The notes under the pieces are model-generated. The model was not told the DNA's origin. It ran no database searches and saw nothing but the letters and a program-made list of their open reading frames with translations. DNA of 64,000 nt, taken from positions 5,665,685 to 5,729,684 of the forward strand of contig CM030936.1 in assembly GCA_018136815.1 (NCBI GenBank). Direction: 5' to 3'. Made by a program: the position numbers and the translations under genes. Positions 10,671-22,089 of the stretch are shown here, one piece after another. How positions within the stretch are numbered: the stretch's first letter is position 1; every line of letters starts with the position of its first letter. The stretch comes from Isochrysis galbana (taxonomy: Eukaryota; Haptophyta; Isochrysidales; Isochrysidaceae).

Positions 10671-11168
10671 GCTCGCCGTCGTTACCCCATCGGGCTAGCC
10701 TCTCGTGTGCGCTTGCACTGCACTTACTTTCACACCTCTCGCTATCCTTGCAGGTATCCAGCAAGTATGCTCGGAGATGAGGACGACGAGTGACAAGTTG
10801 TGCGCAAATCGTATATGCAAGGGGGTGAGAAAGAATGGCATAAACTTTGTACAAAGGGTAAGCGAGCAAGAACACGGCGGCCATGGGGCTGTCTCTACTG
10901 TGGCTATATGACTGGCGTCTGCGTGTGCCCTTTGCCTTAGTAGTGTGTGATGTGTGAGGGTTGAAAGCGCGAGCAGTATCTCTCATCTGCCCTTTGACTT
11001 TGTGATCGTACGTGCGTGGTGCCTAGGATCTCTCGCCACCTCTCTGCGCCCCTCTCCAATCTGCTGTTGAAATAGGGGTCATATGACATGGGGATGCGCC
11101 TCGTGCCCTCACACAAGAAGGTGCAACTTGAGGTTCGTTGTTCGTTACCTATTTTTTTGTGGGGGCGG
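10671..11168. other. 3' flank of FANCD2, no gene seen
   Basis: Probable 3' untranslated region and spacer. Reading frames are short on both strands. No structured repeat was recognised. Confidence 0.4.
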
Positions 11169-11274
11169 ATGGGTGCTAGATGGGGGGGTGCCCGCTCCCC
11201 CGCCGCGCCCTCCACCACTCCGCGTGCCGACCTTCACCTCTCCCCGCGCTGTCCCCCTCCTCCCTTGCGCGCGA

Positions 11275-11530
11275 ACTAAGTTTGTACTTGGCTGCGATGG
11301 AGCTCGCCGACGCGGCTCTTCTTTTCCGTGTGTCCCTTGCCGAGGGATCCCCCTGCAGCCCACACGGAGCGGTTGGACCTGCCTGCCCACTTGCTGGTTG
11401 CTGGAGGACCTGGACGACGCGGTCGGCCCGAAACGGCGAGCACGGGCCGCGTGCACGTGCTGCGCTACTATTGGACGTTTCGCACAGACCGTGTCACATG
11501 CTTCTTTAGCATGGGCATACACCGTCAGAG
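11275..11530 (+). mobile_element. LINE 5'-end fragment A with hairpin-ATG
   Basis: After a CT-rich leader (from about 11195), hairpin ACTAAG/CTTGGC around TTTGTA (11275-11292) stands 4 nt before an ATG at 11297 that opens ATGGAGCTCGCCGACGCG, the counterpart of ATGGAGCGCGCCGCCGCG in the long LINE at 41747. Similarity to the LINE reading frame continues through the CCGAGG...CCCACACGGAGCGG region, then frameshifts. It is a 5' fragment with no downstream endonuclease or RT here. Confidence 0.6.
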
Positions 11531-12565
11531 TTGCAGAGGCTACGATCGGAGGGCAAACTCAAACATCGATGGTGTTGCGGGTAAGGGGGGGCCTTGTACA
11601 CTTCCTCCTCGTATGTTCCTTTTTTAGGTTTTCCCGCGCGACTCCCTTTCCAAACTCCAAAGCCATAGAGTGGAACTACCTTCCAATCATGACCCTTTCT
11701 TTTCTTTTGTGTAAAGATATTCTTAGGTGTCGTTCCGTCAAGTGTGGGACATCAGTCGAATTGAGCGATCGAATGTCCACAGTTGTATATAACGTTATGT
11801 ACGACACCATTTCACTACAGACGCCCCTTCCTCCATACGATGTGTCTGAGGGTAGTTTCGTTACACGTCTATAGAGCGTTATTTTAAAATTAAATGCAAA
11901 CTAGCGTAACAACTTTTTTCCCCTGCTTTCCCGCGGCGCGTGTCCCCCCCCCCCCTCCCGGGGGCGCCGTGTCGGCGCTTTTCCCCTGTGTGACAACTAC
12001 ATAAACATACATTTTAAGAGATATTTATTACTTGTCGGTGCACGGCGCGATGTGCATCGGCCCCCCCCCGCGGAGACGCCGTGCGTGCGCATGCCAACTT
12101 TTTCCCTATGCGTACCCCCTAAGGTAAACTAGCATGTTTCTTTGCGCAGTACGTGTGATGACTTGCAATCACATTGTGCACGCCGTGCGTGGGCACGGCG
12201 CGATGTGCATCGGCCCCCCCGCGGGCATAAATATTGTACTCACTGCCAAGAAACTCTCTTTCAATGAATTCAAAAGTTGTGAGCGAGCATCTAAAGATGC
12301 GGAAAGACTTTGTAGGGGTTCGGGTAAAACCTCTGACGACATCCAAAGTAATGCTTCACGCAATGCTTCTCGCCTAGAAATAGCGTAGATAATATTACGA
12401 TGATAAACACAAAGATGACTTCTTTATTGTTTGAAATCAACCCGCGCGGCATTGGAACCATGTGCCTTTGCATCTAGGGACACATTTTTGGGGGTGGTGA
12501 AGGTTAGAATTGTATAAGGTGTAGAAAAAGGCAATGTGGGGGGCTAAAAAAAAGGGAACCTCAAG
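11531..12565. other. Repeat-rich intergenic DNA with hAT-end-like fragments
   Basis: AT-richer stretches with poly-C tracts. Two blocks, 12040-12120 and 12175-12230, share GCACGGCGCGATGTGCATCG and CGTGCGTGCGCAT...CAACTTTTTCC motifs with 63600-63700 (other strand) and 14735-14770, probably ends of a hAT-like family. No gene is supportable. Confidence 0.4.
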
Positions 12566-12690
12566 TTGCATCCTCTCAACTGCAGAAACTGCTCAACTGT
12601 AGAAACTTTCCAACTTCAGAAACTGCCCAACTGCAGAAACTGCCCAACTGCAGAAACTTTCCAACTGCAGAAACTGCCCACCCTCCTCGC
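12566..12690 (+). repeat. 18-bp minisatellite
   Basis: About six to seven tandem units of AACTGCAGAAACTGCCCA with small changes (CCAACTGCAGAAACTTT variants). The 18-bp unit keeps frame, giving a repetitive frame on each strand that is not evidence of coding. Confidence 0.8.
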
Positions 12691-12840
12691 CTGCCGCCCA
12701 CCCTCCTTCGCCTGCCACCCCTCCTCGCCTGCCCCTCCCCCTGAGAAAAGGCTCTTGCCCTCCTCGTCGTCTCCTCCCTGTATGCCTCTTCCTTTTTTGC
12801 TTCTTCCTCCCTCTTCCTCTCTGCCTCTTCCGGGGGGTTG

Positions 12841-12975
12841 ATGGCGATTGAACGCTTTTCCATGTCTAGGCTGATGGCGATTGAAGGCTTTTCCATGCTG
12901 TGGGGGTGATGGCGATTGGACGCGTTTCCACGTGTAGGCTGATGGTGATTGAGCGCTTCTCGCCTGGCATTAGCC
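12841..12975 (+). repeat. Alternating-spacer tandem array T1
   Basis: Four copies of ATGGYGATTGAACGCTTTTCC (21 nt) separated by spacers ATGTCTAGGCTG, ATGCTGTGGGGGTG and ACGTGTAGGCTG. The last copy changes to GCGCTTCTCGCCTGG, the same terminal variant seen in the arrays at 51.2 and 61.6 kb. Confidence 0.7.
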
Positions 12976-12982
12976 ACGCGTC

Positions 12983-13076
12983 TAGGTGCACGGGCAAGTG
13001 CGCCCAGGGTTGTCGTGATGGTACCGGGCTAGTGGCAGTAGTGGTACTAACGCTCAGATGTTTATTATTATCAACT
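12983..13076 (+). repeat. Composite repeat, 3'-end fragment
   Basis: Matches the 3' end of the composite copies (for example 53494-53575): GTGCACGGGCAAGTGCGC, then GTACCGGGCTAGTGGCAGTAG, TGGTACTAACGCTCAG and a short AT-rich tail. Confidence 0.65.
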
Positions 13077-13773
13077 GAACTGCGCCGCGCTACTGCTCGA
13101 GCACGGCGCGGCCGCCGATGCAAGGAAGGCGGCTCCACAAGAAGTGTGGATAGCTAGGGGGGCCGCGCTAGTGTGCCCCGCCATGGGTGAGCAAAGTATG
13201 AACTTAGTTGTGTGCGAATTGCATGAGCAGTACGCGTCGTGGACTCCGACAAACGCCAGCATCTCACATCTCATACACAGTAGCTACAGTAATTCGCTAC
13301 ATGCACAGGCACGTAGAAGGAATGCTTAGACCATCTCACGTGGGCACGTGTTGCGCAGAACGCGCCGCAAAGCAAATCCATGTGGCATCTCCACTGGGGC
13401 CACATATGTGGCACCATCTCAAAGCCAATGGCCATGCATGCGCATGCTCTCTCAACCTCTCGAAATTCATGATCGGCCCACCTCTTGTGGTCAACGGCCG
13501 AGCCGCGCAATGAGCTTACTATGACATCATCATGATCTACACCACGGCCTTGTGCATTCTTATCGACGTTGAACCAGCCTTGTATGCTGCATGAACTTGT
13601 GGCCATGCTCGCCACTACCGCCGAGTGTGGTCGAGTATTCTTGTGATCTGGGTCGAGGGTGGCATGATCGTCTCCATATCACGGAGTATCCATTCCCTGG
13701 AAGGCCCAGATCAATGCACGATGAGCAGTGGCCAAACCCTGTTCTGAGGTCGTACCGACCTCTCTCCTGCGTC
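13077..13773. other. Intergenic, nothing recognised
   Basis: Mixed-composition sequence with scattered short frames on both strands. None shows domains, a splice pattern or similarity to other parts of the window. It may include the 3' flank of the minus-strand gene that follows. Confidence 0.3.
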
Positions 13774-14459
13774 CTATTTTGTTGTCTTATCATCTTCGTA
13801 CGAGAACGAGTTCATGGAGCCCTTCACACGGCTGGCCTCGAGATTGGCAGCTACCTGGGCTGCCTCGGCCGCCACCTCATCAACTCCATCCTTGCCGTAA
13901 GCGTTCTTTTGCGATACATCGCATGCCTCTCCAGAGCCTTCGCCTGAGACAGAGTGGCGGGAAGAGCTGTGATTGGCCATGCTACGCATTGCTGAGGGAT
14001 CCCTCGATTCTCTTAGCCAACACTATCGCCCCCTAGCTCAGGCATGCAGCCCGCTGACTAGAATTGAGTGGGAGAAGAGGCCTGAGTGAAGGGGTCACGT
14101 GCAGTTCGGGCTCGCGCACCGTGGCCCGTCTCGATGCCATTCTCGCAGACGACGCAACGCGCTTTTCCGACTCCCGCTACGGTGCCCCCTGACTGCGGGT
14201 TGCACCACATCGGCTTGCCATCTCCTGCCGTCTCGCAGCAGTCCCAGACGTGGCATGAGGCCCACTCAGCGCGGCAGAGCCCCAGATTGCCCAGGTTCCA
14301 CTTCTCTTGAGGCGCGAAGCCGGTGGAGGAGACGAGGAGCGAGGCGCGCGCCGCGCCGTGCAGCGCCACGCCGCATACCACGCCGACGCCCACCAGCGCC
14401 AGGAGAGGCAGTGCGGCGCGAGGACGAGAGGGGACGGCCGGCGGTGGAGCGGTGATCAT
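13774..14459 (-). CDS. Small membrane-anchored or secreted Cys-rich protein
   Basis: Proposed model complement(join(13774..13991, 14120..14459)), 185 aa, with a 128-nt GT-AG intron whose phase fits exactly. Without splicing, the first frame ends at 14058 as a 133-aa protein. The N-terminus is Pro/Arg-rich and then strongly hydrophobic (LPLLALVGVGVVCGVAL, about residues 18-35), a signal anchor or signal peptide. A Cys-rich segment follows (CRAEWASCHVWDCC, then CVVC), probably disulphide-bonded. The second exon is polar and acidic and ends SFSYEDDKTTK. No family is recognised. The ATG at 14459 has a reasonable context and its upstream region is a (GA)n-rich leader. Confidence 0.45.
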
Positions 14460-15231
14460 TGTGAGGGAGAGGGAGGGAGAGGAAGAGGTGGGAGAGGGGA
14501 TGAGAGAGAGAGGGGGGGGAAGTGAGAGAGGAGAGGGAGAGGGGAGAGAGAAAGTAGGTAGGGGGGAGGGGAGGCGGGGGAGGAGAGGAGGAGGGGGGGA
14601 AGAGCGAGATAATAGTAGTACTAAGTAGGAGTATAATGTACCCGAAGTCGCGTTCCGTCAAAAGAGGACCAGGTGATAGTTTTGTTTTCGCTTAGAATGT
14701 TATGTTAGTATGGAGTTGGAGGCGCGAGGCGCGTGCGCATAGCAACTCTTTCCCCACGGTACCCCACCCCACTTTTCGGAACACGCCTAACACCTGCGGC
14801 TAATCTTCATCTTCTTTTTCTCATTGTCCTCGTCCTCGATCCTGTTGTCAATGTCGTTCTGGTGGCAGGCGACCACAAGTCGCTTGGCTGATCCTGGGTG
14901 ACGAGGTCCGTGATGCGTGAGAGGATGGCCTTCTGGTCTTGCATCCAGAGTTTGCCAGCTGCTCGGCGCACTTGCACCATGGGACTCGTTTCATCGTACG
15001 CGACCGCTGTTGTGGTTGTGGTTGAACAGTTGAAGCTGTGGCTGTGGTGTGGGTGGGTGTGAGTGAGACCCGGATGGGACGTCAGGCTTTTATCAGGTTC
15101 TAATAGAAGGTCGTCAGGTCTATTGGACCTGATAACCTGCTATCAGGTCGAAGGTATTAGAAATTAAATTCCAATTTTATATTCATAAGTGAAAGAAGGA
15201 ACGTGGTGCGTGGCCGTGCGGCCGTGCGGCG
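14460..15231. other. Intergenic: GA-rich tract and hAT-end-like block
   Basis: 14460-14620 is a GA/GGA-rich low-complexity tract (probably the 5' leader of the minus-strand gene). 14735-14770 resembles the hAT-end-like block found near 63.6 kb, so it may mark the left end of the element carrying the DUF659 transposase. 15085-15160 holds repeated TCAGGT words. No gene is seen. Confidence 0.4.
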
Positions 15232-17018
15232 ATGGCAACGAGCGACAACAGCAGCAACTCCCTCAGCAGTTGCAGCAGGGCCCATGACTGGGGCAGACAA
15301 CCGCTGGAGGACCTCGAGGGTAGCGCATTGGAGTGGTCCACCATCGTCGAGACGGATGGGCGTGCAAAGAACGTGCGCCCGAAGGCCTGCATCTTTTGCG
15401 GGCACATCTACGTAGGTGGGCCACTGAACATTCGGCAGCATTTGGATCGGAGGATGCCCAAGCCCAAGCGCAATGTGCGCGCGTGCCGACCGAGGGTGGA
15501 GTGGATGGAGAGGCACTCAGAAGTGGTTGGGGAGCTGCGCCGGCGCGCAAGGGCAGCAGAGCAAATGGCAGCTTGTAAGAGGGAGCAAGAGGAGAATCGG
15601 ATGCAAGGCCGAGCGATGGCGGATGATACGACCGCATGCTGTGGAGGAGCTCTCACATCCCAATCTCCCATACCTCCGCACTTTAAGGCGGTCACCGTTG
15701 AGGATGTTGCAGAAGCATGGCTCAAAGTGCTCGTGAAGAAGGCGCTGCCCCTCGACTTGGTGGATGATCGCCTCTTTCGCGAGGCGATCGCTGTAACAGC
15801 GAAATGCGGCTCCAGAAATGTACTCGTGGGTGCAGAAGTTCGGATGCCAACCAGGAAGACTTTCACCCAAAAGATTTTGCCCGCGTTCGACAGCCGCCTC
15901 GATGAAAGCATTCGCAAGAAAGTGCACAATATGGCTGGACTCACTGGGGTTACCTTAATCTCTGATGGTTGGACAAACGTGCAAAGCAAACCAATCATCA
16001 ATTGTCTCGCATCCTTGCCAGTGGGTGCATATTTCATTGCAGCTCAAGACACTTCAGGGGCGACAAAGGACGCGGCATACATCAAAGACTTCATTGTGCA
16101 GCACATTCAAGCTTTTGGGGCTGAGCATGTCGTAGCTGTGTGCATGGATGGTGCTTGCACAGCAGCCTTCCCTCTCATCCAACACGCGTGCCCTCAGGTG
16201 TTCTCTTTTATTTGTCCTACCCATAGCTTGGACAATTTCATGAAGAACATTTTCAGCGACAAGGTCACGATTCGCGTGAAGAGCCTCAATGACCGGGAAT
16301 TCCCTTGGAACGAGCCCTTCTTGGCCAAAGCAGCTGGACAGGTGCGAACGGTGGTCACGTTCATTACTTCGCATCAAAAGCCGCTAAGTAGATACCGAGA
16401 GCTTTGTGAGCTAGTGCCACGTGACCAAAGGCCTGAAGGGGGCATGGAACTGCTCAAGTCGTGCGAGACACGCTTCGCTTCGACTCTTCTGATGATGATG
16501 CGATTCAAAAACGTCCATAGTATTCTCGAGCAACTTGTGATCGATCAACACTATACCGCATGGGTGGATGCGTTGCCGCGTGAAAAGCGCGCTAAGGCTG
16601 CCGAGTGCAAGCGCATAATTAGGTCTGAGGAAGTGGCCGACGCGATTACCATGGGCGTTGCAATTCTTGAGCCGGTGTATCGTCTCCTCAGGCTTACAGA
16701 CGGCAAGCTCGGCGCAACCCTTGGTAAAGTGTATGGTTATTTGCTTCAAATTGATCTGCATCTGAAGAACAGCTCTATCCCTGGCTTAAGCCCACCGCTT
16801 CGGCACAAAATACATGAACTTTTCATGGCCAGGTGGGAGTACCTACACGCCCCGGTGATGGCTGCTGCCTACTGCCTTGAACCTGAGTTTTGACGTCGCA
16901 AACACTCGCCGGATGAAATGAAACAGCTAAAGCAGTGCTTGAAGCAAATGGCGACACCGGAGCACGCGTATGCTGATTTGCTAGGCGATTTAGGGGATTT
17001 TCAAGACCCGGCAGAATC
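15232..17018 (+). pseudogene. hAT-type transposase (BED finger + DUF659), broken
   Basis: The frame opens at 15232 and shows a BED-type finger (CIFCGHIYVGGPLNIRQHL, about residues 48-66). A DUF659/RNase-H-like core follows, with GVTLISDGWTNVQSKPIIN (about 240), VVAVCMDGACTAAFP and CPTHSLDNFMKNI. The frame stops with TGA at 16891-16893. Downstream codons stay similar in character for ~40 residues, so this looks like a premature stop. At about 17019 a LINE tail replaces the rest, and the C-terminal hATC dimerisation domain is missing. Transposition activity is therefore unlikely. hAT transposases cut and paste DNA with 8-bp target duplications. It could be the source family for the end fragments at 12.0, 14.7 and 63.6 kb. 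Confidence 0.8.
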
Positions 17019-17677
17019 CACGCCCGATAGCATGAAAACCCTCTACGTAATAGCATGGAGATACATAATAAGAGACTTCTACAGAGTAGAGTTCGAATCA
17101 CACACATACCACTACATACCGGTCTTAGAATCCACGCTAATAAGGTTCACTACCCTGGTGAGGAGCATTGCCCCGCCAAATGGCCACCACCGAATGCGCA
17201 CACGCACGGCGGCCCAGGGCAGAAAACCCAAGCTAAAGAAACCGCTAGAGCTTAGCGCCCCCATCTTTATAGAAAACGCCAAAGGAAACTTAACACTGAA
17301 TGACAACCTCGGCCTCGTGGCAGAGGCAATCGGCATAGCCGGAAAGCTCGCCTGAAGGAGAGGCGCGTCTCCCTCCACGAAGACATCCCAGAAGAGACGG
17401 GCGCCGCGAGCAAAGACGACACAGCGACAACGAACCGCTTACACCAGCACAGCGAGAAACGGGCCACCTAGAGGCACAGGAGGAAGGCGCGAACAGACCA
17501 CTAGGGGCCGGTGCACCCCCGCCCTACCCAACCCCCCCCACAACCTGGGCCCCTAAGTAGAGCACGAGGGGAGATGCCGCAAGGCGGGAAGCGAGGGAGA
17601 GGAAGGGAAATGGGCGTGGCTACGATAGACAGCTACATAGCCGCGCGCGAGGTGAGAATTTTAAAAGTTTTTTTTTT
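17019..17677 (+). mobile_element. LINE 3' end (5'-truncated copy L1)
   Basis: From ACGCCCGATAGCATGAAAACC onward it is the counterpart of 38490-39167. It encodes the last ~110 residues of the LINE protein (TLYVIAWRYIIRDFYRVEFES ... GLVAEAIGIAGKLA, stop at 17355). The LINE 3' UTR follows (GAAACGGGCCACCTAGAGG ... CGCAAGGCGGGAAG), ending TTTTAAAAG plus ten Ts. It joins the hAT frame without a shift, giving an accidental fused frame. No clear target duplication is visible. Confidence 0.8.
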
Positions 17678-18407
17678 AGTCTGGGAACAGCCCGTCCGCT
17701 GATTCCTGATTCCCTTCCCGGGCCGCACCATTCGCCCCCAGAGCCCCCTGCACACCGCAGACGGCCCCACCGTAGCGCCCGTCAGCCACCCTACTCCAAC
17801 TGGGTACTCGTGCGCGATGGCGGACTGTGCGCGCGCGGGGGCGGGGCAGGCACATCTCACATCTCCTGGGCCCTCCACCAGCCTCGCAGCGCCTCCTCGC
17901 TCCTCGCCCCTCTTGCGGACCAGCAGGGGCAAAGGACTGGCTCGGCGAGCCAGTCCCCCGCGCCCGCCATTCCCCCCAGGCTCGGTGGCCGCGCTACCTT
18001 AAGCTACCAAGAGAAAAACTAAAAAAACCGACTGGAAGCGGCGATTTCGGCTCTGCGGCAGTAATGAGTTAAAAAATGAAAACGACCGCGACTATGTTTT
18101 GTGAGCTACTGGTATAAAAGAAACCGAACGGGTGGAGGCGGCGCTTGGAGGTGGCCGTCACAACCCAGGTCGAACATCTTATACTCCGCCTCGTCTACGT
18201 GAATGATTGATCCGGGAGCCTTAGCCCGTGCGCCCGCGGCCCCACAGTGTTGCAAACGGCGCCCGCTGCTGCCGTGCGGTTTATTTTTCTCATGGGAGAT
18301 TTCACACAGAATCAGAAGATCGTCTTGGAGCGCGCGTGCGGCGACCAGAAGGGGGAGGAGGGGAGGAGGGGGAGGAAAGGGGTGGCGGGAGGAGCGGCGG
18401 CCTCTCC
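17678..18407. other. Upstream region of the NIPA-like gene
   Basis: No continuation of the hAT gene is seen after the LINE tail. The sequence is GC-rich with a GGA-rich tract (18350-18400) just before the start codon. A TATA-like GGTATAAAAG occurs at 18110-18119 about 300 bases upstream, a possible but untested promoter element. Confidence 0.35.
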
Positions 18408-20898
18408 ATGTTCCCGTCAGAGTGGGTGCCTCGAACCTCCGAGTTGTGGGCGGGTGTCTCAAGCCCTGTCCATCTGGGCATCGGGTTGGCGGTCGCGGGA
18501 AACCTTCTCATTGCCTGCTCTCTCGCTCTGCAGAAGTGGGTTCACACTCAGCTGGAGAGCGGAGATGAGGAGCGTGCGGCACTCGGCTCTCGCTACTTCT
18601 GGATGGCAGTGCTTGGGCTGATGGCTGGCGAGATGGGCAACTTCGCTGCGTTCGGGCTCGCCTCGCCGACTGTCGTCTCACCGCTCGGAGCGGTCGCGGT
18701 CATTGCCAATGCGCTCATTGCCTTCCTTGTGCTGAGGGAGAGGTTCTTCCTGCGCAATGCACTTGGGCTGCTCCTCACAGTCATCGGCTCGGTTGTCGTC
18801 GTGATCAACGCGCCGCCGACTGTAGACGAGCTGTCTGTGGAGACCTTCGCCGAGCTAATCACCGCTCCCCCCTCCATGGTCTACTTCGCCGTCGTCTCCT
18901 CTTCCATCGCGCTGCTGATGGTAGCCGAGCCGTTGCTAGGGCACAAGTACCTGCTTGTCAACGTGATGCTCTGCTCGCTCCTTGGCTCCATCACGGTGCT
19001 CGCGTCATCGGCTATCTCCCACTTCATCTCGAGGATCAATTCCCACCCAGAGGTCCGTGCAATGCTGGGCTTACTAACGTTGCCAAGGAGGCGTTGTGTG
19101 CTTGGCAGGGCCTACTCTTCCTAACGAAGCGCTAGGCAGCTTTCAAGACGAGCGTTCTGCATACTTAGTAGCTGGCCAAATTCATGTTCCTCCACCCGTC
19201 TTGAGGTTCACGCTGAGTGTCAGATAGCGGCGTTCCCCCGCGGCACAGGTACTCGTCTCTCCGATACCTTACATCATCCTCCCGATTCTCATCTCGACTG
19301 CTGTCCTCCAGCTGAAGCACCTGAATATGGCTCAAAAGCACTTTGACTCCAACCAGGTGGGGCATGAGACTCCTCGTCGCCCGTACCAATTGTTAGCACA
19401 GTGCACGCTCTGGGCAAGCTTCCCTCTTCATGAGCTCGTTTGCCCACGCCCGTGAAGTGCCCTTGAATCCCGCGCTCTGACCCGCTTTGTGACAGGTTGT
19501 ACCGGTCTACTACATCACGTTCACAATTTGCTCCATCTCCGGCGGAGGGATTGTCTACCAGGCAAGCTGTCACATAAGCTCCTCCTAGCACGTTTACGGC
19601 TCGATTCCTCACCCGCAGCGCCGCAGCCCTCCAGCCGGCGATAGCCTAGCTCGCACACATATGAGCCGCCATCCATCCCTCCTCAGGATTTTTGGGGCTT
19701 CAAAGTCGAGACCGCTCTCGGCTTCATCTCGGGGTGCGCTCTGTGCTTTGGCGGCGTCTACCTAATAACGAAAAGAGGCCCCGTCGGTACATCTCGCGCG
19801 CACAAATACCAGACCTCCGACAGCCAGCCCGATGTATATACCAATGGCGTCGACGCCAGCGCTGCACCCGCCCCCCCAGTCCCTCCCATCACGGGGTTGC
19901 GTGAGCTGCGCAAGTCGGATGACGCTGGAGGCGGAGACCGCGAGGACGAGAGCGTTCGGGCTCGCTGGGGCCGCTTCTTCACTCCCAACAGAGCGGCTCG
20001 CTTTGGTGACCCAGAGCAGGTCGTTGCGCCGGGTGCGGACGAGCTGGCGAGCGCCATCGCCATCTCGGCACAGCGCCACGCAGGAGGCCACTCCGCGATT
20101 GGGCCACGCTCGCTCACTGAGGACGGCGGCACCACCCTTGCGCAGTCCAACACTGCAGGGGTCCTCGGTGGCCACGCGGGCGTGCTTGGACGCGGCCTCA
20201 TGGTTGATCCCCTGGGCGACCCTATGCTCGGAGAGTACTTGTGCATGAGTGGGGCAGATTCCGCGCGACTAGCGCGTGAGCCCTCAGGCGCGGTAGCCCG
20301 TGGCCGGGGTCACCGGCGCACAGTGAGCTACGACCACCCATCGTTATTGCGCACGCGCGGCTACTCCACAGCTCACGACACTCCGCGCATCGGATGGGGC
20401 CCATCGGCAGCAGGCGCACGACTCTCTCGCATCATCTCGGAGGCACTAGACCACGAGATCATAGTCGGAGACGACCACGCGCGCATTGGGATTGCGGACG
20501 CGCAGCTCGCTGACGGGCATGGTGGCCAGGCCACAGCTCGGGGTGCACCGTCGTCGCCACTCATTGCTCCAGCATCTCCACTGCAGCTTAGCCAGCTCTC
20601 ACACCTCATGCCAGGAGCATCGGCTTCGCAACTCGACCTCTCTCCGATCATTCGTCCACTGTCCGCCAGCCGGCGCGATCGGTGGGGCGGCTCGTCCATA
20701 CGGAGACCCGGCACTCGTCGCAGCTTCACGGTCGATCGGATACCTTTCCCTCGGCTGCTATTGGAAGAGCAGGGTGAGGGGGGCGAGACTCAGCCAGACA
20801 TTGAAGGGGGGGCGAGACGTCCGGCGGCGGAAGCTTCTGGTGAGACCGCTGGACACGATGCTCACCGACAGTGTAGATCAGTCGCCGAGATGCTGTGA
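18408..20898 (+). CDS. NIPA-type magnesium transporter (DUF803), 4 exons
   Basis: Model join(18408..19052, 19249..19356, 19496..19561, 19687..20898), 676 aa, all introns phase 0. Family features appear in order: LIACSLALQKWVH in the first helix, FAAFGLASPTVVSPLGAVAVIANA (conserved helix 3), RNALGLLLTVIGSVVVV, then across the splices ILPILISTAVLQLKHLNMAQKHFDSN, VVPVYYITFTI...GGGIVYQ, and FISGCALCFGGVYLITKR. Nine membrane helices are expected; NIPA proteins move Mg2+ across plasma, endosomal or Golgi membranes. After the last helix comes a long Ser/Gly/Arg-rich cytoplasmic tail of about 380 residues, far longer than in animal NIPA1/2. The third intron has a GC donor (TACCAG|GCAAGC). Substrate specificity is inferred from family only. 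Confidence 0.9.
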
Positions 20899-21777
20899 GG
20901 CTCGCTGTCTTTGCCACGGGGCAGGAGCTCCCATCCTGAAGCTTGCGGCAACGTACAAACGAGCAAGTTGCCGGCTCTAAGTTGGCCATAGCAAGCTTCG
21001 GCCCTAGGAGGGCGATGCTGATGCGCCTGTACATTCGCCTCTTGGGGCATTTCCTTGTGCGCCCAACGCTTCTTTTGTCGGGAAGGGCTCCTTGGTACCG
21101 AGCTCATCGCAAATTCAATTGGTGAAAGCGCGACTTGTACGTATGCCGTCCGGTTGTCTGTGCCGCATCGCCATTAGGAATGGGACGTCCGCACCTGCCA
21201 TGGCTGACCGCACTTTTCGTTCGCGGGATTGTGGTGAGATAAGCCATGAACTCCGGACTCAGTGCTACGTGCGAGCATGCCATCGCTCGCTGATTCGCCA
21301 TAATGCCATGTTACCACCATTTGATCCCGGTAAGCTAGAGAATCAACCACGGCTCTCTTGAGCAAGATCAGGTGGAACAAGGTTTCAACACGCAATACGG
21401 CACATCGCGATGTTCATTCCATGTTGGCATGCCTAGCTAGTTGCTCGATGTAATGTAAAAAAATCTTTTTCAAAATTCCCGCTACTTGGACGGCGCGAGG
21501 CAGAGCGTTTGCTCTACTCCTACTCCCTACTACCTGTCCTCTGTCCTTATCCACCATCAATCCCTTTCCTCTCCCCCAGTTCCCTCAAAGCGGAGTCTCT
21601 GGGTTCGGGGAAGACGCGCGCGCTGCTTCGACCAGGGCTAAAGCGATAAATAAGGGTAAGAGTACGTGCTAACTTCGCTCGGGCGCTGTCTTGCATTGTT
21701 AGGGGCCAGCGTCCGCGCGAGGTTTCGAGGCGTGAGTATTGGCTTTCCCCACGTGTTATTAGATATTTCGTAGGTCT
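20899..21777. other. 3' flank of the NIPA-like gene, no gene seen
   Basis: Probable 3' UTR and spacer. Short frames only. A CT/TACT-rich stretch occurs at 21510-21550. Confidence 0.35.
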
Positions 21778-21850
21778 AGTCCCCTCAACCTACTTTTATA
21801 AGTGTGGGGGCAATGGGAGCCTCGCGCCCCCTCACTCCATTCCATTTAGT
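21778..21850 (+). repeat. Composite repeat, 5'-end fragment
   Basis: CAACCTACTTTTATAAGTG hairpin, GGGGGCAATGGGAGCC and CTCGCGCCCCC, as at 52634-52680, then divergence. It preserves the hairpin-ATG arrangement. Confidence 0.6.
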
Positions 21851-22089
21851 CGGGGGGTATTTGTCGAGGTCGGTCGGGGCGCTGGTTTGGTCGCCTATTA
21901 TTGGAGTGAGTGGCTACACTCAACGGGGTTAGAGCTTTGGTGTTTGCTAACGTTATGTACGAAGACGCTATGCGGGCACAAAAACCACTCAAGAAGCGCG
22001 CCTCCCTCCATACACCCGAGCACAGCCTTTCGGCTTAGTGCCGTGACACATCTTCATCTTCTACCGTTTGCGCTCGATTAGTTGACCTA

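Noticed and set aside
20486..20980. 164-codon plus frame overlapping the NIPA tail
   Set aside because: Alternative frame of the long last exon; the NIPA frame is continuous with the membrane domain.
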